Assembly (NCBI GenBank): GCA_002279765.1
Contig: NCCR01000038.1
Location: forward strand, 1-63,629
DNA from: Verrucomicrobia bacterium 12-59-8
GTDB lineage: Bacteria; Verrucomicrobiota; Verrucomicrobiae; Verrucomicrobiales; Verrucomicrobiaceae
Length of the DNA stretch: 63,629 nt
Reading direction: 5' to 3'
Part shown: piece by piece, positions 25,568-33,466 of the stretch
How the letters are laid out: each line of letters opens with the position of its first letter
Numbering within the stretch: the first letter of the stretch is position 1
Notes under the pieces: model-generated
Database searches by the model: none
What the model was told of the DNA's origin: nothing
Seen by the model: the letters and a program-made list of their open reading frames with translations, nothing else
Position numbers and translations under genes: made by a program

Positions 25568-25969
25568 TCAGGCTTGGATGATCGTCATCAGGTCCACTAG
25601 TTCGTCGAAGTGAGCGTCTTTGCAGTAAAGGGGAAGTCCGTTGCTTTTGGCCGTGGCAGCGATCCAGAGGTCGTTTTCGGGGATGGGTTTGCCTTTGATG
25701 GCGAGCGCCTGCTTCAATTCGGCGTAGGTGGTGGCCGTGGCTTCATCGGGCAGAAGCACGACGACCTCGCGGGAGAATCGCTCCCACTGTTCGATGGCGC
25801 GGCGGCTGTTGCCAGCGCGCAGAATTCCGAAGCGCATTTCACCCAGTGCAGTGAGCGGAAGATAAAGTTCCGTGGCCGCTTTGAGCTGCGCGGCAATGGC
25901 AGCATCCGCCGTCCGCATGTGGCGGACGATCACACTGCTGTCGAGGGCGAGGCTACCAGGCGTTTTCAT
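25568..25969 (-). CDS. PIN-domain toxin (VapC-like)
   Basis: A 133-residue VapC: MKTPGSLALDSSVIVRHMRT carries the first Asp ligand (D10 in 'LDSSVIV'), 'LPLTALGEMRFGILRAGNSR' the conserved Glu helix, and 'KPIPENDLWIAATAKSNGLP' (about residues 93-112) the D/N-D-x-W-I-A motif. This is a complete PIN active site. The antitoxin gene lies immediately upstream with a 17-base overlap. Confidence 0.88.
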   Translation of the reverse strand: MKTPGSLALDSSVIVRHMRTADAAIAAQLKAATELYLPLTALGEMRFGILRAGNSRRAIEQWERFSREVVVLLPDEATATTYAELKQALAIKGKPIPENDLWIAATAKSNGLPLYCKDAHFDELVDLMTIIQA

Positions 25970-26168
25970 CCACAGTGCTGCATTCGGTCAGTGCGTTTTC
26001 GAGCGCTTCGCCCTCTTCACCCGCCAGACTGCCGGCGGTGGAGTCGATCATGGATTCGCGGCGCAGACGGCGTTCTTCGAGCAGGGTGTGAATGAAATCC
26101 GCCGCTTCCTCCAGCCGGTCGGCAGGCAGGCGGCGCAGTTCGTCAATGAAGGGCAACGCAGCGTTCAT
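25953..26168 (-). CDS. VapB-like antitoxin (DUF2281-type)
   Basis: A 71-residue acidic protein 'MNAALPFIDELRRLPADRLE' followed by 'EAADFIHTLLEERRLRRESM' and a flexible acidic tail. The 'I-x-x-L-P-x-(D/E)-x-x-x-E-x-x-D-F' pattern is characteristic of small VapB/DUF2281 antitoxins. Its stop codon overlaps the downstream PIN toxin. Intact pair. The 244 bases upstream (26169-26412) contain no other feature I can identify. Confidence 0.78.
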   Translation of the reverse strand: MNAALPFIDELRRLPADRLEEAADFIHTLLEERRLRRESMIDSTAGSLAGEEGEALENALTECSTVDENAW

Positions 26169-26412
26169 GCGCGGAAGATACGCTCATGCGGCAGGATTGT
26201 CGAGAAGCATGAAATGGGTCGATTTGGCAGCACGCCGAGGAGTTTCTGGCCTGGATTCGCCTGTCGGCATGGCATGTGCAGTGGTCTTTTTCTGCATAGA
26301 GGGACACTCACGAATGGCACTCAGTTAAGGCGTGATGTCGTGGTTTTTTGCACACTGAGGTGAAGGTGGTGTCGCCCAAAGAGGTTCTGCATATCCCCCA
26401 ATCCGTTGTCTC

Positions 26413-26640
26413 ATGACCATTCAAGCCAACACCCCCGACTTCGTCATCCAGCAGGCAACGGATGTCGCCAAGCGTGAAGGAACGAGCGTGGATTCCATCA
26501 TCGCCATCGCCCTCTCGTCCCAGGTCACTGCCTGGAACGTCCGCGACACCGTTGAACAACGCGCCCTGCGCGGCAGTCTCTCGGATCTAGATGACATTCT
26601 CGCCGCAGTGCCCGATGTGCCTCCAGTGGCGGGGGGATGA
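26413..26640 (+). CDS. Orphan antitoxin-like ribbon-helix-helix protein
   Basis: A 75-residue protein: 'MTIQANTPDFVIQQATDVAK', 'REGTSVDSIIAIALSSQVTA', then an acidic C-terminal tail ending 'LAAVPDVPPVAGG'. This is a short RHH-like antitoxin whose tail usually binds a PIN or RelE toxin. None follows (the next gene is the DUF1501 protein), so it looks orphaned. The region 26641-26803 contains nothing I recognise. Confidence 0.6.
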   Translation: MTIQANTPDFVIQQATDVAKREGTSVDSIIAIALSSQVTAWNVRDTVEQRALRGSLSDLDDILAAVPDVPPVAGG

Positions 26641-26849
26641 GAAGTAGTTCATTGCCGCCGTCAGGTGGAATCAGGGAACCAAAACGCCACCCCTATGCCT
26701 CCCTTGCGCATCATTGTGCCTGTCTTGGCAGAATGCCTTGCCGACGTAACATGGCCCCCTCTCGCAGGGTAGATTCACGGGTAAACCCCACTGAATCCGC
26801 CCCATGAAAATGCATCGTCTCTGCTCAGGCGCAAGGGCGGCGTGATTTT

Positions 26850-28115
26850 TTGCAAGTGGGGGCCATGGCGGGTCTGGGCCTCACGCTGCCCAATTTGCTC
26901 AAGCTGCAGGCGGCTGATCTGGCCATGCCAGCGGTGGAGAGTTACAAGCCCATCGCCACCTCGATCATCCACATTTACCTGCCCGGCGGCATGGCGCAGC
27001 ATGAGTCCTGGGACCCGAAACCTTTTGCTTCGCCCGATTACCGCGGGCCGTTCAACCCCATCAAAGGCGTGACCGGCGAGTTCGTGGGCGGGCAGTTTGC
27101 GAACATCGCCAAGATCCTCGACAAAATCACCATGATCCGCTCCGTGACGCATGGAGAGGCGGCGCATGAGCGTGGTACGCACAACATGTTCACCGGCTAT
27201 CGTCCGAGCCCAGCTATCAAGTTCCCCAGCTTCGGCTCCATCATCTCGCACGAGCAGGGACCGCGCAACAATCTGCCGCCCTACGTGGCCGTGCCCAACA
27301 TGGTCGCCCCCGATCAGGGCAGCGGCTATATGAGCAGCGCCTACGGCCCCTTTGCGCTGGGCAGCGATCCTGCCGATAAAGGATTCACCGTGCGCGATCT
27401 TGCCGCGCCGAAGGACATCGACGCCAAGCGCTTTGACCGCCGCCGCAACCTGCTCTCCGCCGTGGACGAGCACTTCCGCACCACCGAAAAATCAGACGGC
27501 CTCAGCGCCATGGACAATTTCTATCAGGCCGCGTACAAGCTCATCAGCTCTGACAAAGCCCGCGAAGCCTTCAATCTCAGCGCCGAGCCCGACAAGCTGC
27601 GCGATGAGTACGGCCGCAATGCCGCCGGTCAGCGCTTCCTGCTTTCCCGCCGTCTCGTGGAAGCTGGTGTGCGTATGGTGTCCGTGAACTACGGCAGCTG
27701 GGACCACCACTCCAACATCAAAGGTGCCTTCGAAAGCCAGGCCCCGCAGTTCGATGTGGCTTTCGCGCGCCTCATTAAAGACCTCGATGAACGCGGCATG
27801 CTCGACACCACGCTCGTGCTCGTCAGTTCCGAATTTGGCCGCACACCGCGCATCAACAGCACGAATGGCCGCGATCACTACCCGCGTGTCTTCTCCGTGG
27901 CGATGGCCGGTGGCGGCGTGAAGAAAGGTTTTGTTTACGGCAAGTCCGACGCTCTCGGTGGCGAGCCCGATGAAAACCCCGTGGGCCCCGAAGACCTTGC
28001 CCGCACGATGTACCGCCTGCTCGGCATCAACGCCAGCAAGCGCATCATCGTCGAAAACGTGCGTCCTGTGGACATCGTGAACGGCGGCAGGTTGCTCAAT
28101 GAGGTGATCGCGTAG
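26850..28115 (+). CDS. DUF1501 family protein with a damaged twin-arginine signal
   Basis: A DUF1501 protein (alkaline-phosphatase-like/sulfatase-fold relative, typical of Planctomycetes and Verrucomicrobia). Motifs include 'ATSIIHIYLPGGMAQHESWD', 'IRSVTHGEAAHERGTHNMFT', 'VSSEFGRTPRINSTNGRDHY' and the C-terminal 'RIIVENVRPVDIVNGG...'. The open frame enters upstream as 'GRRDFLQVGAMAGLGLTLP', a Tat signal, but no ATG lies in this frame: the ATG at 26804 (MKMHRLCSGA) is in another frame and would need a one-base shift near 26835. I give the frame from the TTG at 26850. Usually a DUF1549/DUF1553 cytochrome gene accompanies DUF1501; here it is absent. Confidence 0.8.
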   Translation: MQVGAMAGLGLTLPNLLKLQAADLAMPAVESYKPIATSIIHIYLPGGMAQHESWDPKPFASPDYRGPFNPIKGVTGEFVGGQFANIAKILDKITMIRSVTHGEAAHERGTHNMFTGYRPSPAIKFPSFGSIISHEQGPRNNLPPYVAVPNMVAPDQGSGYMSSAYGPFALGSDPADKGFTVRDLAAPKDIDAKRFDRRRNLLSAVDEHFRTTEKSDGLSAMDNFYQAAYKLISSDKAREAFNLSAEPDKLRDEYGRNAAGQRFLLSRRLVEAGVRMVSVNYGSWDHHSNIKGAFESQAPQFDVAFARLIKDLDERGMLDTTLVLVSSEFGRTPRINSTNGRDHYPRVFSVAMAGGGVKKGFVYGKSDALGGEPDENPVGPEDLARTMYRLLGINASKRIIVENVRPVDIVNGGRLLNEVIA

Positions 28116-28129
28116 TCGCGAAGGTCATA

Positions 28130-28261
28130 TCACTCATACCCTAAGAAGCCTTTGCCCAGGTCCGCTTGGAGACGCTGGGCTGTCGCCGGGTCCATCGCAT
28201 CCACCATGCGTTGTGTCATCGTGGTCAGCTCAACAGGCGGCAGGCAATCAATCTCATGCAT
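28130..28261 (-). CDS. Possible small VapB-like antitoxin or its remnant
   Basis: A 43-residue frame: 'MHEIDCLPPVELTTMTQRMV', then 'DAMDPATAQRLQADLGKGFL', ending GYE. The 'I-x-x-(I/L)-D-x-L-P-x-x-E' motif is typical of short VapB-like antitoxins, and the neighbourhood is rich in such modules. No toxin follows. The gene sits in the 204-base gap between the DUF1501 and metalloprotease-like genes. Could be coincidence. Confidence 0.35.
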   Translation of the reverse strand: MHEIDCLPPVELTTMTQRMVDAMDPATAQRLQADLGKGFLGYE

Positions 28262-28319
28262 GATCTGGGCTGCAGTCAGGAGCCAGATTACCGTTGGCCA
28301 CGGTCAAGCCAGCCCCCTA

Positions 28320-29798
28320 TCACAATCTCAACCCGTTCTTCGTAAACATCTCCCGCACTTCCTCATCCAGCTGCTTCAGCGTGCGGTCGTTGAGCAGAAT
28401 CCCCAGATGCTTCACGCAGACGGCGTCGGGGTCGGTGTCATCGGGAGGCTCGGGTTCCGGGGGTGGGTCAGGCGGGGGTGCTGGCGGAGCGAGGTCTTTC
28501 GGATAGGAGATGCGGCCACCGCCGAGATCCTTGACCCCAGGCTGCTGCATGAACTGCTGCATCGCCTTGCGGTAAGCGTCATAGACGGGGCGCAGTTTTT
28601 TGAGCTTCTCGTTGCGCACCTTCACCTGTTCCCAAAAGAAGGGCCATTTTTTCTTTTCCTCATGCAGCGCGTCGAAGTACCGCATCAGGTGTTTGCCGCC
28701 AGCGTCATGCACGAAGAAATACGCGAGGACGTGGCCGGAGTGATAGCGGTTGCCCAGGTCCTCCATCGTGGGTGGCTGGCTCAGCACGCGCACGCGCTGA
28801 GTCGGGTTTTCCGCCAGCTTGAAACTCCGGATCTCGTTGCGCGTGGAGATGTCCGTGGTGTAGCCCCACAGCTCCTCAGCGCCAATCCATATCACCGGAT
28901 ATTGCATCGAGCGCATCAGGCCTCGCCTGCGGGATGTACCGGGTTGTTTGGCACCAAAGGCACCGCCGTCGCTGCTCACGGAGAACACGCCACCTTTGTA
29001 GGCCAGATTGCAGGTGTATTCCGCCAGACCTTCGATCAGCCACACCGGCATGTAGGGCAGGTACTCGTGCATCATCTGGTGCGTGATCTCGTGCGTGATG
29101 GTGTCATTGTTCACCTCGCCTTTGCGATAGTACGCGCCGTTGGCACCCACGGTGTTGGAGATGCCCAACTCCTCAAAGGGAATGCGAAAGACCTTCTCAT
29201 TCCGCACATACACACCGCCGGACCACGGCGGGGCGCCGGAGGCGAGGTACTGCTCGCGCGTGGCGTACAGCTCTGCTTGAAACTTCGTCCGCCCCTCCTC
29301 CGGCTTGGGCACGATGCCCCAGGGCATCATACGCACCAGTTCATAGGTGCTCTCAAAGGCGCGGCAGACATCTTTCATCAGGATGGCACCCAGCTTCGCG
29401 CTGGACCTGAACTGGAAGTGCCCGGACTCGTAGATGCACTCCCCCGGCGCCTCCTTCACCACCTTGATGTTCATGTAGAACATCGGCTCCCGCACTTCGG
29501 CGGGCATTCGGCGTTTGTCCCATGAGATGCGGGCCGCATCGGCGGGATCAGCACTGCTGGCCAAGGCTTTAGCTGCATTCTGCCGCACCCACGCTTGATC
29601 CTCCGTCGAGAGAGTGGTGAGCTGCACCGCAGCCGTTTGTCCTCCTGTCATGATCAGGCTGACGTTCCCGTCTTTGAGGCCGCCAAACTCGGCCTGCACC
29701 TGCTTTCCCTGCGCATTGGTCCACGGGCGCGGCTCACTCAACGCGTGAGAGCCAGCCAGCAGGCTCAGCAAAGCCAGAATAAACAATCGCCGGGACAT
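28320..29798 (-). CDS. Secreted protein with SHD1-like domain and a gluzincin metalloprotease-like motif
   Basis: The start at 29798 gives MSRRLFILALLSLLAGSHAL, a signal peptide. Next is an SHD1-like segment (about residues 22-75, 'PRPWTNAQGKQVQAEFGGLK'), a domain common in PVC bacteria. Around residue 245 is HEITHQMMHE, an H-E-x-x-H zinc-protease motif, followed some 12 residues later by 'PVWLIEGLAEY' in which the Glu could be the third ligand (H-E-x-x-H...E, gluzincin style). The C-terminus carries a Pro/Asp-rich stretch (PPPDPPPEPEPPDDTDPDAV). Family not recognised, but these motifs suggest a secreted peptidase or a catalytically inactive relative. Divergent from the opgH operon. Confidence 0.75.
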   Translation of the reverse strand: MSRRLFILALLSLLAGSHALSEPRPWTNAQGKQVQAEFGGLKDGNVSLIMTGGQTAAVQLTTLSTEDQAWVRQNAAKALASSADPADAARISWDKRRMPAEVREPMFYMNIKVVKEAPGECIYESGHFQFRSSAKLGAILMKDVCRAFESTYELVRMMPWGIVPKPEEGRTKFQAELYATREQYLASGAPPWSGGVYVRNEKVFRIPFEELGISNTVGANGAYYRKGEVNNDTITHEITHQMMHEYLPYMPVWLIEGLAEYTCNLAYKGGVFSVSSDGGAFGAKQPGTSRRRGLMRSMQYPVIWIGAEELWGYTTDISTRNEIRSFKLAENPTQRVRVLSQPPTMEDLGNRYHSGHVLAYFFVHDAGGKHLMRYFDALHEEKKKWPFFWEQVKVRNEKLKKLRPVYDAYRKAMQQFMQQPGVKDLGGGRISYPKDLAPPAPPPDPPPEPEPPDDTDPDAVCVKHLGILLNDRTLKQLDEEVREMFTKNGLRL

Positions 29799-29909
29799 GA
29801 CGCCCAACCATGCGGGATGATGCCGGTCACTGACAAGACCAAAAATGTGGAATCCGCTTTCCACGGCATCAAAACTGCGCATTCTCCAGCGGCTCGGATT
29901 TGAACCTAC

Positions 29910-30488
29910 ATGGAAGCAGTCAACATTCAGTTTGCCCCCGCGACTGGCACCGAGGAAGAGTGGAACGAGGCGTATGCACGCCTCGCCGATTACTTTCGTT
30001 CGTACCAGCTTCATAACCGTATCCGCCGTACGCAGCTGATTCTCGAAACCCTGCGCAACGCGGCCAAGGCGCATGCGCTGGACCCCTCCCGCACGCCCAC
30101 GGCGCATTCCATCGAGCAGGCGCGGGTGATGCTGCGCGAGTGGCTCGGCTCCATCTACAGCGATCTCAATCTCAACGAAGCGCAGCTCGAAGCCACCGGG
30201 CGTCTAGGCTTCCACCTCGCCGGCGGCCCCTCGCGCTGGCCTCAGTTCTTTCTCGATGAACAAAACATGCCCAACGACATGGCCGAGGCCATGCGCTCCG
30301 CCATCCGCACCTCCGGCCCCGGCATGCAGGTGAGCAAGATGACCCCGCGTGACATCGACCTCGGCATGTTCACCGACGTGGCGGACGACACCTTTGACCG
30401 CCTCGGCCGCCATCCCATCCTGCGCTACTCCGTGCTGGTGGTCATCATCGGCAGCGTGCTGGGCTATCTTTACTCCCTCTTCGGATGA
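29910..30488 (+). CDS. Small C-terminally anchored protein in the opgH operon
   Basis: A 192-residue protein without a signal peptide: mostly helical and charged ('EEWNEAYARLADYFRSYQLH', 'LHNRIRRTQLILETLRNAAK'), ending with one hydrophobic helix (YSVLVVIIGSVLGYLYSLF), so a tail-anchored protein in the inner membrane. It overlaps the opgH start by four bases (ATGA), which implies coupled translation and a joint job. Known partners of OpgH are OpgG/OpgD, periplasmic proteins; this is unrelated to either. It may regulate or assemble the glucosyltransferase. I do not recognise the family. Confidence 0.8.
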   Translation: MEAVNIQFAPATGTEEEWNEAYARLADYFRSYQLHNRIRRTQLILETLRNAAKAHALDPSRTPTAHSIEQARVMLREWLGSIYSDLNLNEAQLEATGRLGFHLAGGPSRWPQFFLDEQNMPNDMAEAMRSAIRTSGPGMQVSKMTPRDIDLGMFTDVADDTFDRLGRHPILRYSVLVVIIGSVLGYLYSLFG

Positions 30489-32629
30489 GCACACCCATGG
30501 CCAGCCAGACCGCGAACATCGCGATGACCGCCGGGATGCCGCCCAAGCACGTCTCCCGCACGCGACGCGCCACGTTCTTCTCCCTCGTCGGCCTGGGCAC
30601 CATCGTCGGGGCCTGGCTCTCCTACATTTTCCTCTCGGAAAACGGCATGCGGCTTTCCGAATGGGGGCTGCTGCTGGTGTTTATCCCGCTCTACTACCAG
30701 CTCAATGTCGGCTTCTGGACCGCGCTCTTTGGCGTCTGGCTGATGAACCGCCCGCAGCCGGACGCGCTCAATCTCTGGCTCTCGCTCAATGCGGATGACT
30801 TCGAGCAGCCCATCACCGCCAGCACCGCCATCATCATGCCGGTGTTCAATGAGGACGTGACGCGCGTCTATGAAGGCCTGCGCTCCATCTACCTCTCGCT
30901 GGAGGCCACCGGACAGGCGGCCAACTTTGACTTTTTCATCCTGAGCGACTCCGACAAAGCCAGCCAGTGGATCGAGGAGGAAACCGCGTGGCTGGAGCTC
31001 TGCCGCCAGCTCAAGGCCTTTGGCCGCATCTTCTACCGCCGCCGCCGCAAGCAGATCAACCGCAAGAGCGGCAACGTCAGCGACTTCTGCCGCCGCTGGG
31101 GCAAGCGCTACCGCTACATGGTCGTGCTGGATGCGGACAGCCTCATGTCCGGCGCACTGCTCACCAGCCTGGTGCGCATCATGGAGAAAAATCCCGCCAT
31201 CGGCATCGTGCAGACGTTTCCCAAGCAGATCGCCGCAGACACGCTGCTCGGGCGCGTCATGCAGTTTGCCCAGGCGCTCTACGGCCCCCCCTTCATGGCC
31301 GGACTCGACTACTGGCAGTGCGGCGAGGCGAACTTCTGGGGCCACAATGCCATCCTGCGCCTCGCGCCGTTCATCGAGCACTGCGCACTGCCGCCGCTGC
31401 CTGCCAACGCTCCCTTCGGCGGGCACATTCTCAGCCATGACTTCGTCGAGGCCGCGCTCATGCGCAAAGCCGGCTACGCCGTGCGCCTGCTGCCCACCAC
31501 ACGTGGCAGCTATGAGGAAGGCCCGCCCACGCTGGTGGACATGCTCAAGCGTGACCGCCGCTGGTGCCAGGGCAACATGCAGCACCTCTGGCTGCTCTTT
31601 GCCAAAGGCTGGCATCCGATGAGCCGCATCAATTTCCTGCACGGCATCCTCAGCTACGTCAGTTCGCTGCTATGGTTCCTCTTCCTCGTGCTGGCCACCC
31701 TGCTCGCCGCCACGCCCACGCCGCACGTCCAGCCGCAGGCCATCCTGGCCGAGCACATTCTCCTGGCCGTCACCGCCATGCTCATCTTCCTGCCCAAGAC
31801 GGTCATCCTGCTGGATGAAGTCATCACAGGCCGCATGTTCAAGCCGCTGAAGCTGCGCCTGCTGACGTTTATCAGCAGCCTGCTCGACACCGTGGTCTTC
31901 ACGCTCATGGCACCGGTGCTCATGATCTTCCATTCACGTTTCGTCGTTTACACCATCATCGGCAAAAGCGTCAGCTGGGTCACGCAGCGCCGCAAGATCG
32001 ACGGCGGCATCAACTGGAGCGAGATCCTCTTCACCTTTCTCAGCGTCACCCTGCTGGGCATTGCCTGGGGTGTGCTGGGCTGGTTTGTCTCAAAGGCCTT
32101 CCTCATCTGGATCAGCCCCATCCTATTTTCCCTGGTCGTTTCCATCCTCGTGGCGGCCATGGTGTCCAGCGGGCGCAGCGGACGGCGCCTGGGCCTCTTT
32201 CTCACGCCCGAGGAGCATGAGCCGCCCACCGTGCTGAAGAACATGCAGCAGAATCTGGAGGAGATCAAAGACCGCATCCAGCTCTCTCCCGAACTGGAGC
32301 GCCACTACGGCCTCATGCAGGTCTGCCTGGATCCCTACGTGAACGGTCTCCACGTCAGCCTGCTGCGCCGCCGCCGCACCATCGAGGTCTCACACACCTA
32401 CCTCGATGAAATCAGCCACCGTCTGATCACGCAGGGGCCGCAGACACTCAATGCACAGGAGTTGAAGGCCCTCATGCACGACACCGACACCGTGACCAAT
32501 CTGCACTACCGCATCTGGAGCGCCGCAGACCACGAGCTCGCCCCCTTCTGGGCCACTGCCATCCGCCAGTACAACCTCGCCTCCACCAGCCCCTTCGCCC
32601 ACACCCTGGCCAAACAGGAAGTGGAGTGA
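30485..32629 (+). CDS. opgH: Glucans biosynthesis glucosyltransferase
   Basis: A 714-residue inner-membrane GT2 glucosyltransferase of the OpgH/MdoH type, which makes the linear beta-1,2 backbone of periplasmic (osmoregulated) glucans from UDP-glucose. N-terminal membrane helices (residues 30-85) precede the catalytic domain: 'TAIIMPVFNEDVTRVYEGLR', 'FFILSDSDK' (about 150), 'MVVLDADSLMSG' (about 216) and the acceptor motif 'KRDRRWCQGNMQHLWLL' (about 360). Several C-terminal membrane helices follow. It is in a two-gene operon with the small anchored protein upstream. No OpgG gene is seen in this window. Confidence 0.9.
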   Translation: MSTPMASQTANIAMTAGMPPKHVSRTRRATFFSLVGLGTIVGAWLSYIFLSENGMRLSEWGLLLVFIPLYYQLNVGFWTALFGVWLMNRPQPDALNLWLSLNADDFEQPITASTAIIMPVFNEDVTRVYEGLRSIYLSLEATGQAANFDFFILSDSDKASQWIEEETAWLELCRQLKAFGRIFYRRRRKQINRKSGNVSDFCRRWGKRYRYMVVLDADSLMSGALLTSLVRIMEKNPAIGIVQTFPKQIAADTLLGRVMQFAQALYGPPFMAGLDYWQCGEANFWGHNAILRLAPFIEHCALPPLPANAPFGGHILSHDFVEAALMRKAGYAVRLLPTTRGSYEEGPPTLVDMLKRDRRWCQGNMQHLWLLFAKGWHPMSRINFLHGILSYVSSLLWFLFLVLATLLAATPTPHVQPQAILAEHILLAVTAMLIFLPKTVILLDEVITGRMFKPLKLRLLTFISSLLDTVVFTLMAPVLMIFHSRFVVYTIIGKSVSWVTQRRKIDGGINWSEILFTFLSVTLLGIAWGVLGWFVSKAFLIWISPILFSLVVSILVAAMVSSGRSGRRLGLFLTPEEHEPPTVLKNMQQNLEEIKDRIQLSPELERHYGLMQVCLDPYVNGLHVSLLRRRRTIEVSHTYLDEISHRLITQGPQTLNAQELKALMHDTDTVTNLHYRIWSAADHELAPFWATAIRQYNLASTSPFAHTLAKQEVE

Positions 32630-32699
32630 GGCGGGCCTCCGCGCCAAGAGATCATTCCCTCAGCACCGAAACGGAAAGTGAAGATCGGGCGCGGGCCGC

Positions 32700-32894
32700 T
32701 TAAAAGCCGCCAAAGCTGCCGCCAAAGCCCCCACCCGCACCGCCGCCACGATACCCACCCAAGCTGCCGCGATAGCGATGACCGTTATTGGATGAACGTT
32801 GGTACGAGCGACCGTTACCATAGGGCTCAATGCAGGAACTCAATGCTGCAAGAGTGAGGATTGCAGCACAGAGAACGAGAAGTTTTGTTTTCAT
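32700..32894 (-). CDS. Very small Gly-rich lipoprotein
   Basis: The start at 32894 gives MKTKLLVLCAAILTLAALSS plus the lipobox cysteine, then 'IEPYGNGRSYQRSSNNGHRY' and a Gly/Arg-rich tail (GGYRGGGAGGGFGGSFGGF). The signal is nearly the same as that of the 18.4-kb lipoprotein (MKTK..L..), suggesting a family of small glycine-rich surface lipoproteins. 64 residues. Confidence 0.6.
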   Translation of the reverse strand: MKTKLLVLCAAILTLAALSSCIEPYGNGRSYQRSSNNGHRYRGSLGGYRGGGAGGGFGGSFGGF

Positions 32895-33075
32895 AGATGT
32901 TTCAACGCTGATCCTATCCGGTCTATTCAGGCCATCAGTCTTCCATTCGTTTCGGCGTAGCAAGGAAGAAGAAGGCGGGTCGGCATCATAACCAACGAAC
33001 AGCGCCCAGAGAAGGGCGCTATGAAATGAACTGAGCATTCTTGGATGCCCTTCATATCGCTGATACACCCTTCGC

Positions 33076-33225
33076 TCAAAGCAGCTTGGGCATCATCGCG
33101 ATCACCATCAGCACCTTGGAGATCTTGATGCCAAGCCGGATGGCGATGGTTTCGGGCGATTTCCCGCGGGCGAAGAGGGTCTGAATTTCTTTCTCTTTGG
33201 GGGTCAGGTTGGGTTTGTTTGTCAT
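33076..33225 (-). CDS. Tiny LuxR-type helix-turn-helix protein or remnant
   Basis: The start at 33225 gives MTNKPNLTPKEKEIQTLFAR and then 'GKSPETIAIRLGIKISKV', which is the GerE/LuxR DNA-binding helix-turn-helix ('LTPKEKEIQ-x-L-x-x-G-x-S-x-x-x-I-A-x-x-L-x-I'). Only this motif is present (49 residues), ending in a hydrophobic tail. Either a miniature regulator or the last exon-like fragment of a lost response regulator. It lies divergently upstream of glmS. Confidence 0.5.
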   Translation of the reverse strand: MTNKPNLTPKEKEIQTLFARGKSPETIAIRLGIKISKVLMVIAMMPKLL

Positions 33226-33405
33226 GCAGATGATGACAGCGCCACCGCTGCCAGTGTTCATTGACCCGCCTTGATAGTTTCAGTGCCACGCCCCACGGGC
33301 CATGCCAGCCCCGCAGCTGTGCCTCACCCCAGCACGCAACCCCGACTTCGTTCCAATAAAGAAAAAGAACTGGCGGCACGAACTGCTGGCGTGGGCGGTG
33401 TGTGG

Positions 33406-33445
33406 CGGTATCGTACCGTCCTGCCAAGTGGCAGGACCCTTTTTT
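33406..33445 (+). terminator. Leader hairpins with U-tract immediately upstream of glmS (attenuator candidate)
   Basis: Two consecutive hairpins: CGGTA-TCG-TACCG (33406-33418) and GTCCTGCC-AAGT-GGCAGGAC (33418-33437), the second followed by CC then TTTTTT (33440-33445), 22 bases before the glmS ATG at 33467. The second is a textbook intrinsic terminator, so glmS transcripts entering from upstream would be attenuated here unless an alternative structure prevents it. The core of the glmS ribozyme is not recognisable. A tandem repeat CCTTTTTTACCCC follows. Confidence 0.55.
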
Positions 33446-33466
33446 ACCCCCCTTTTTTACCCCCTC

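Noticed and set aside
28152..29525. A 457-codon open frame on the plus strand
   Set aside because: It is the antisense shadow of the metalloprotease-like gene (minus strand, signal peptide and HExxH motif); no recognisable motifs.
29880..29915. Sequence resembling a tRNA T-loop (GGATTTGAACCTAC)
   Set aside because: No acceptor, D- or anticodon stem can be formed around it.
30470..31642. A 390-codon minus-strand frame over opgH
   Set aside because: Antisense of opgH, composition typical of a shadow (Ala/Glu/Gly-rich).
33340..33466. A glmS ribozyme/riboswitch in the glmS leader
   Set aside because: I could not find the conserved ribozyme core; only terminator-like hairpins are seen, so I did not annotate a riboswitch.
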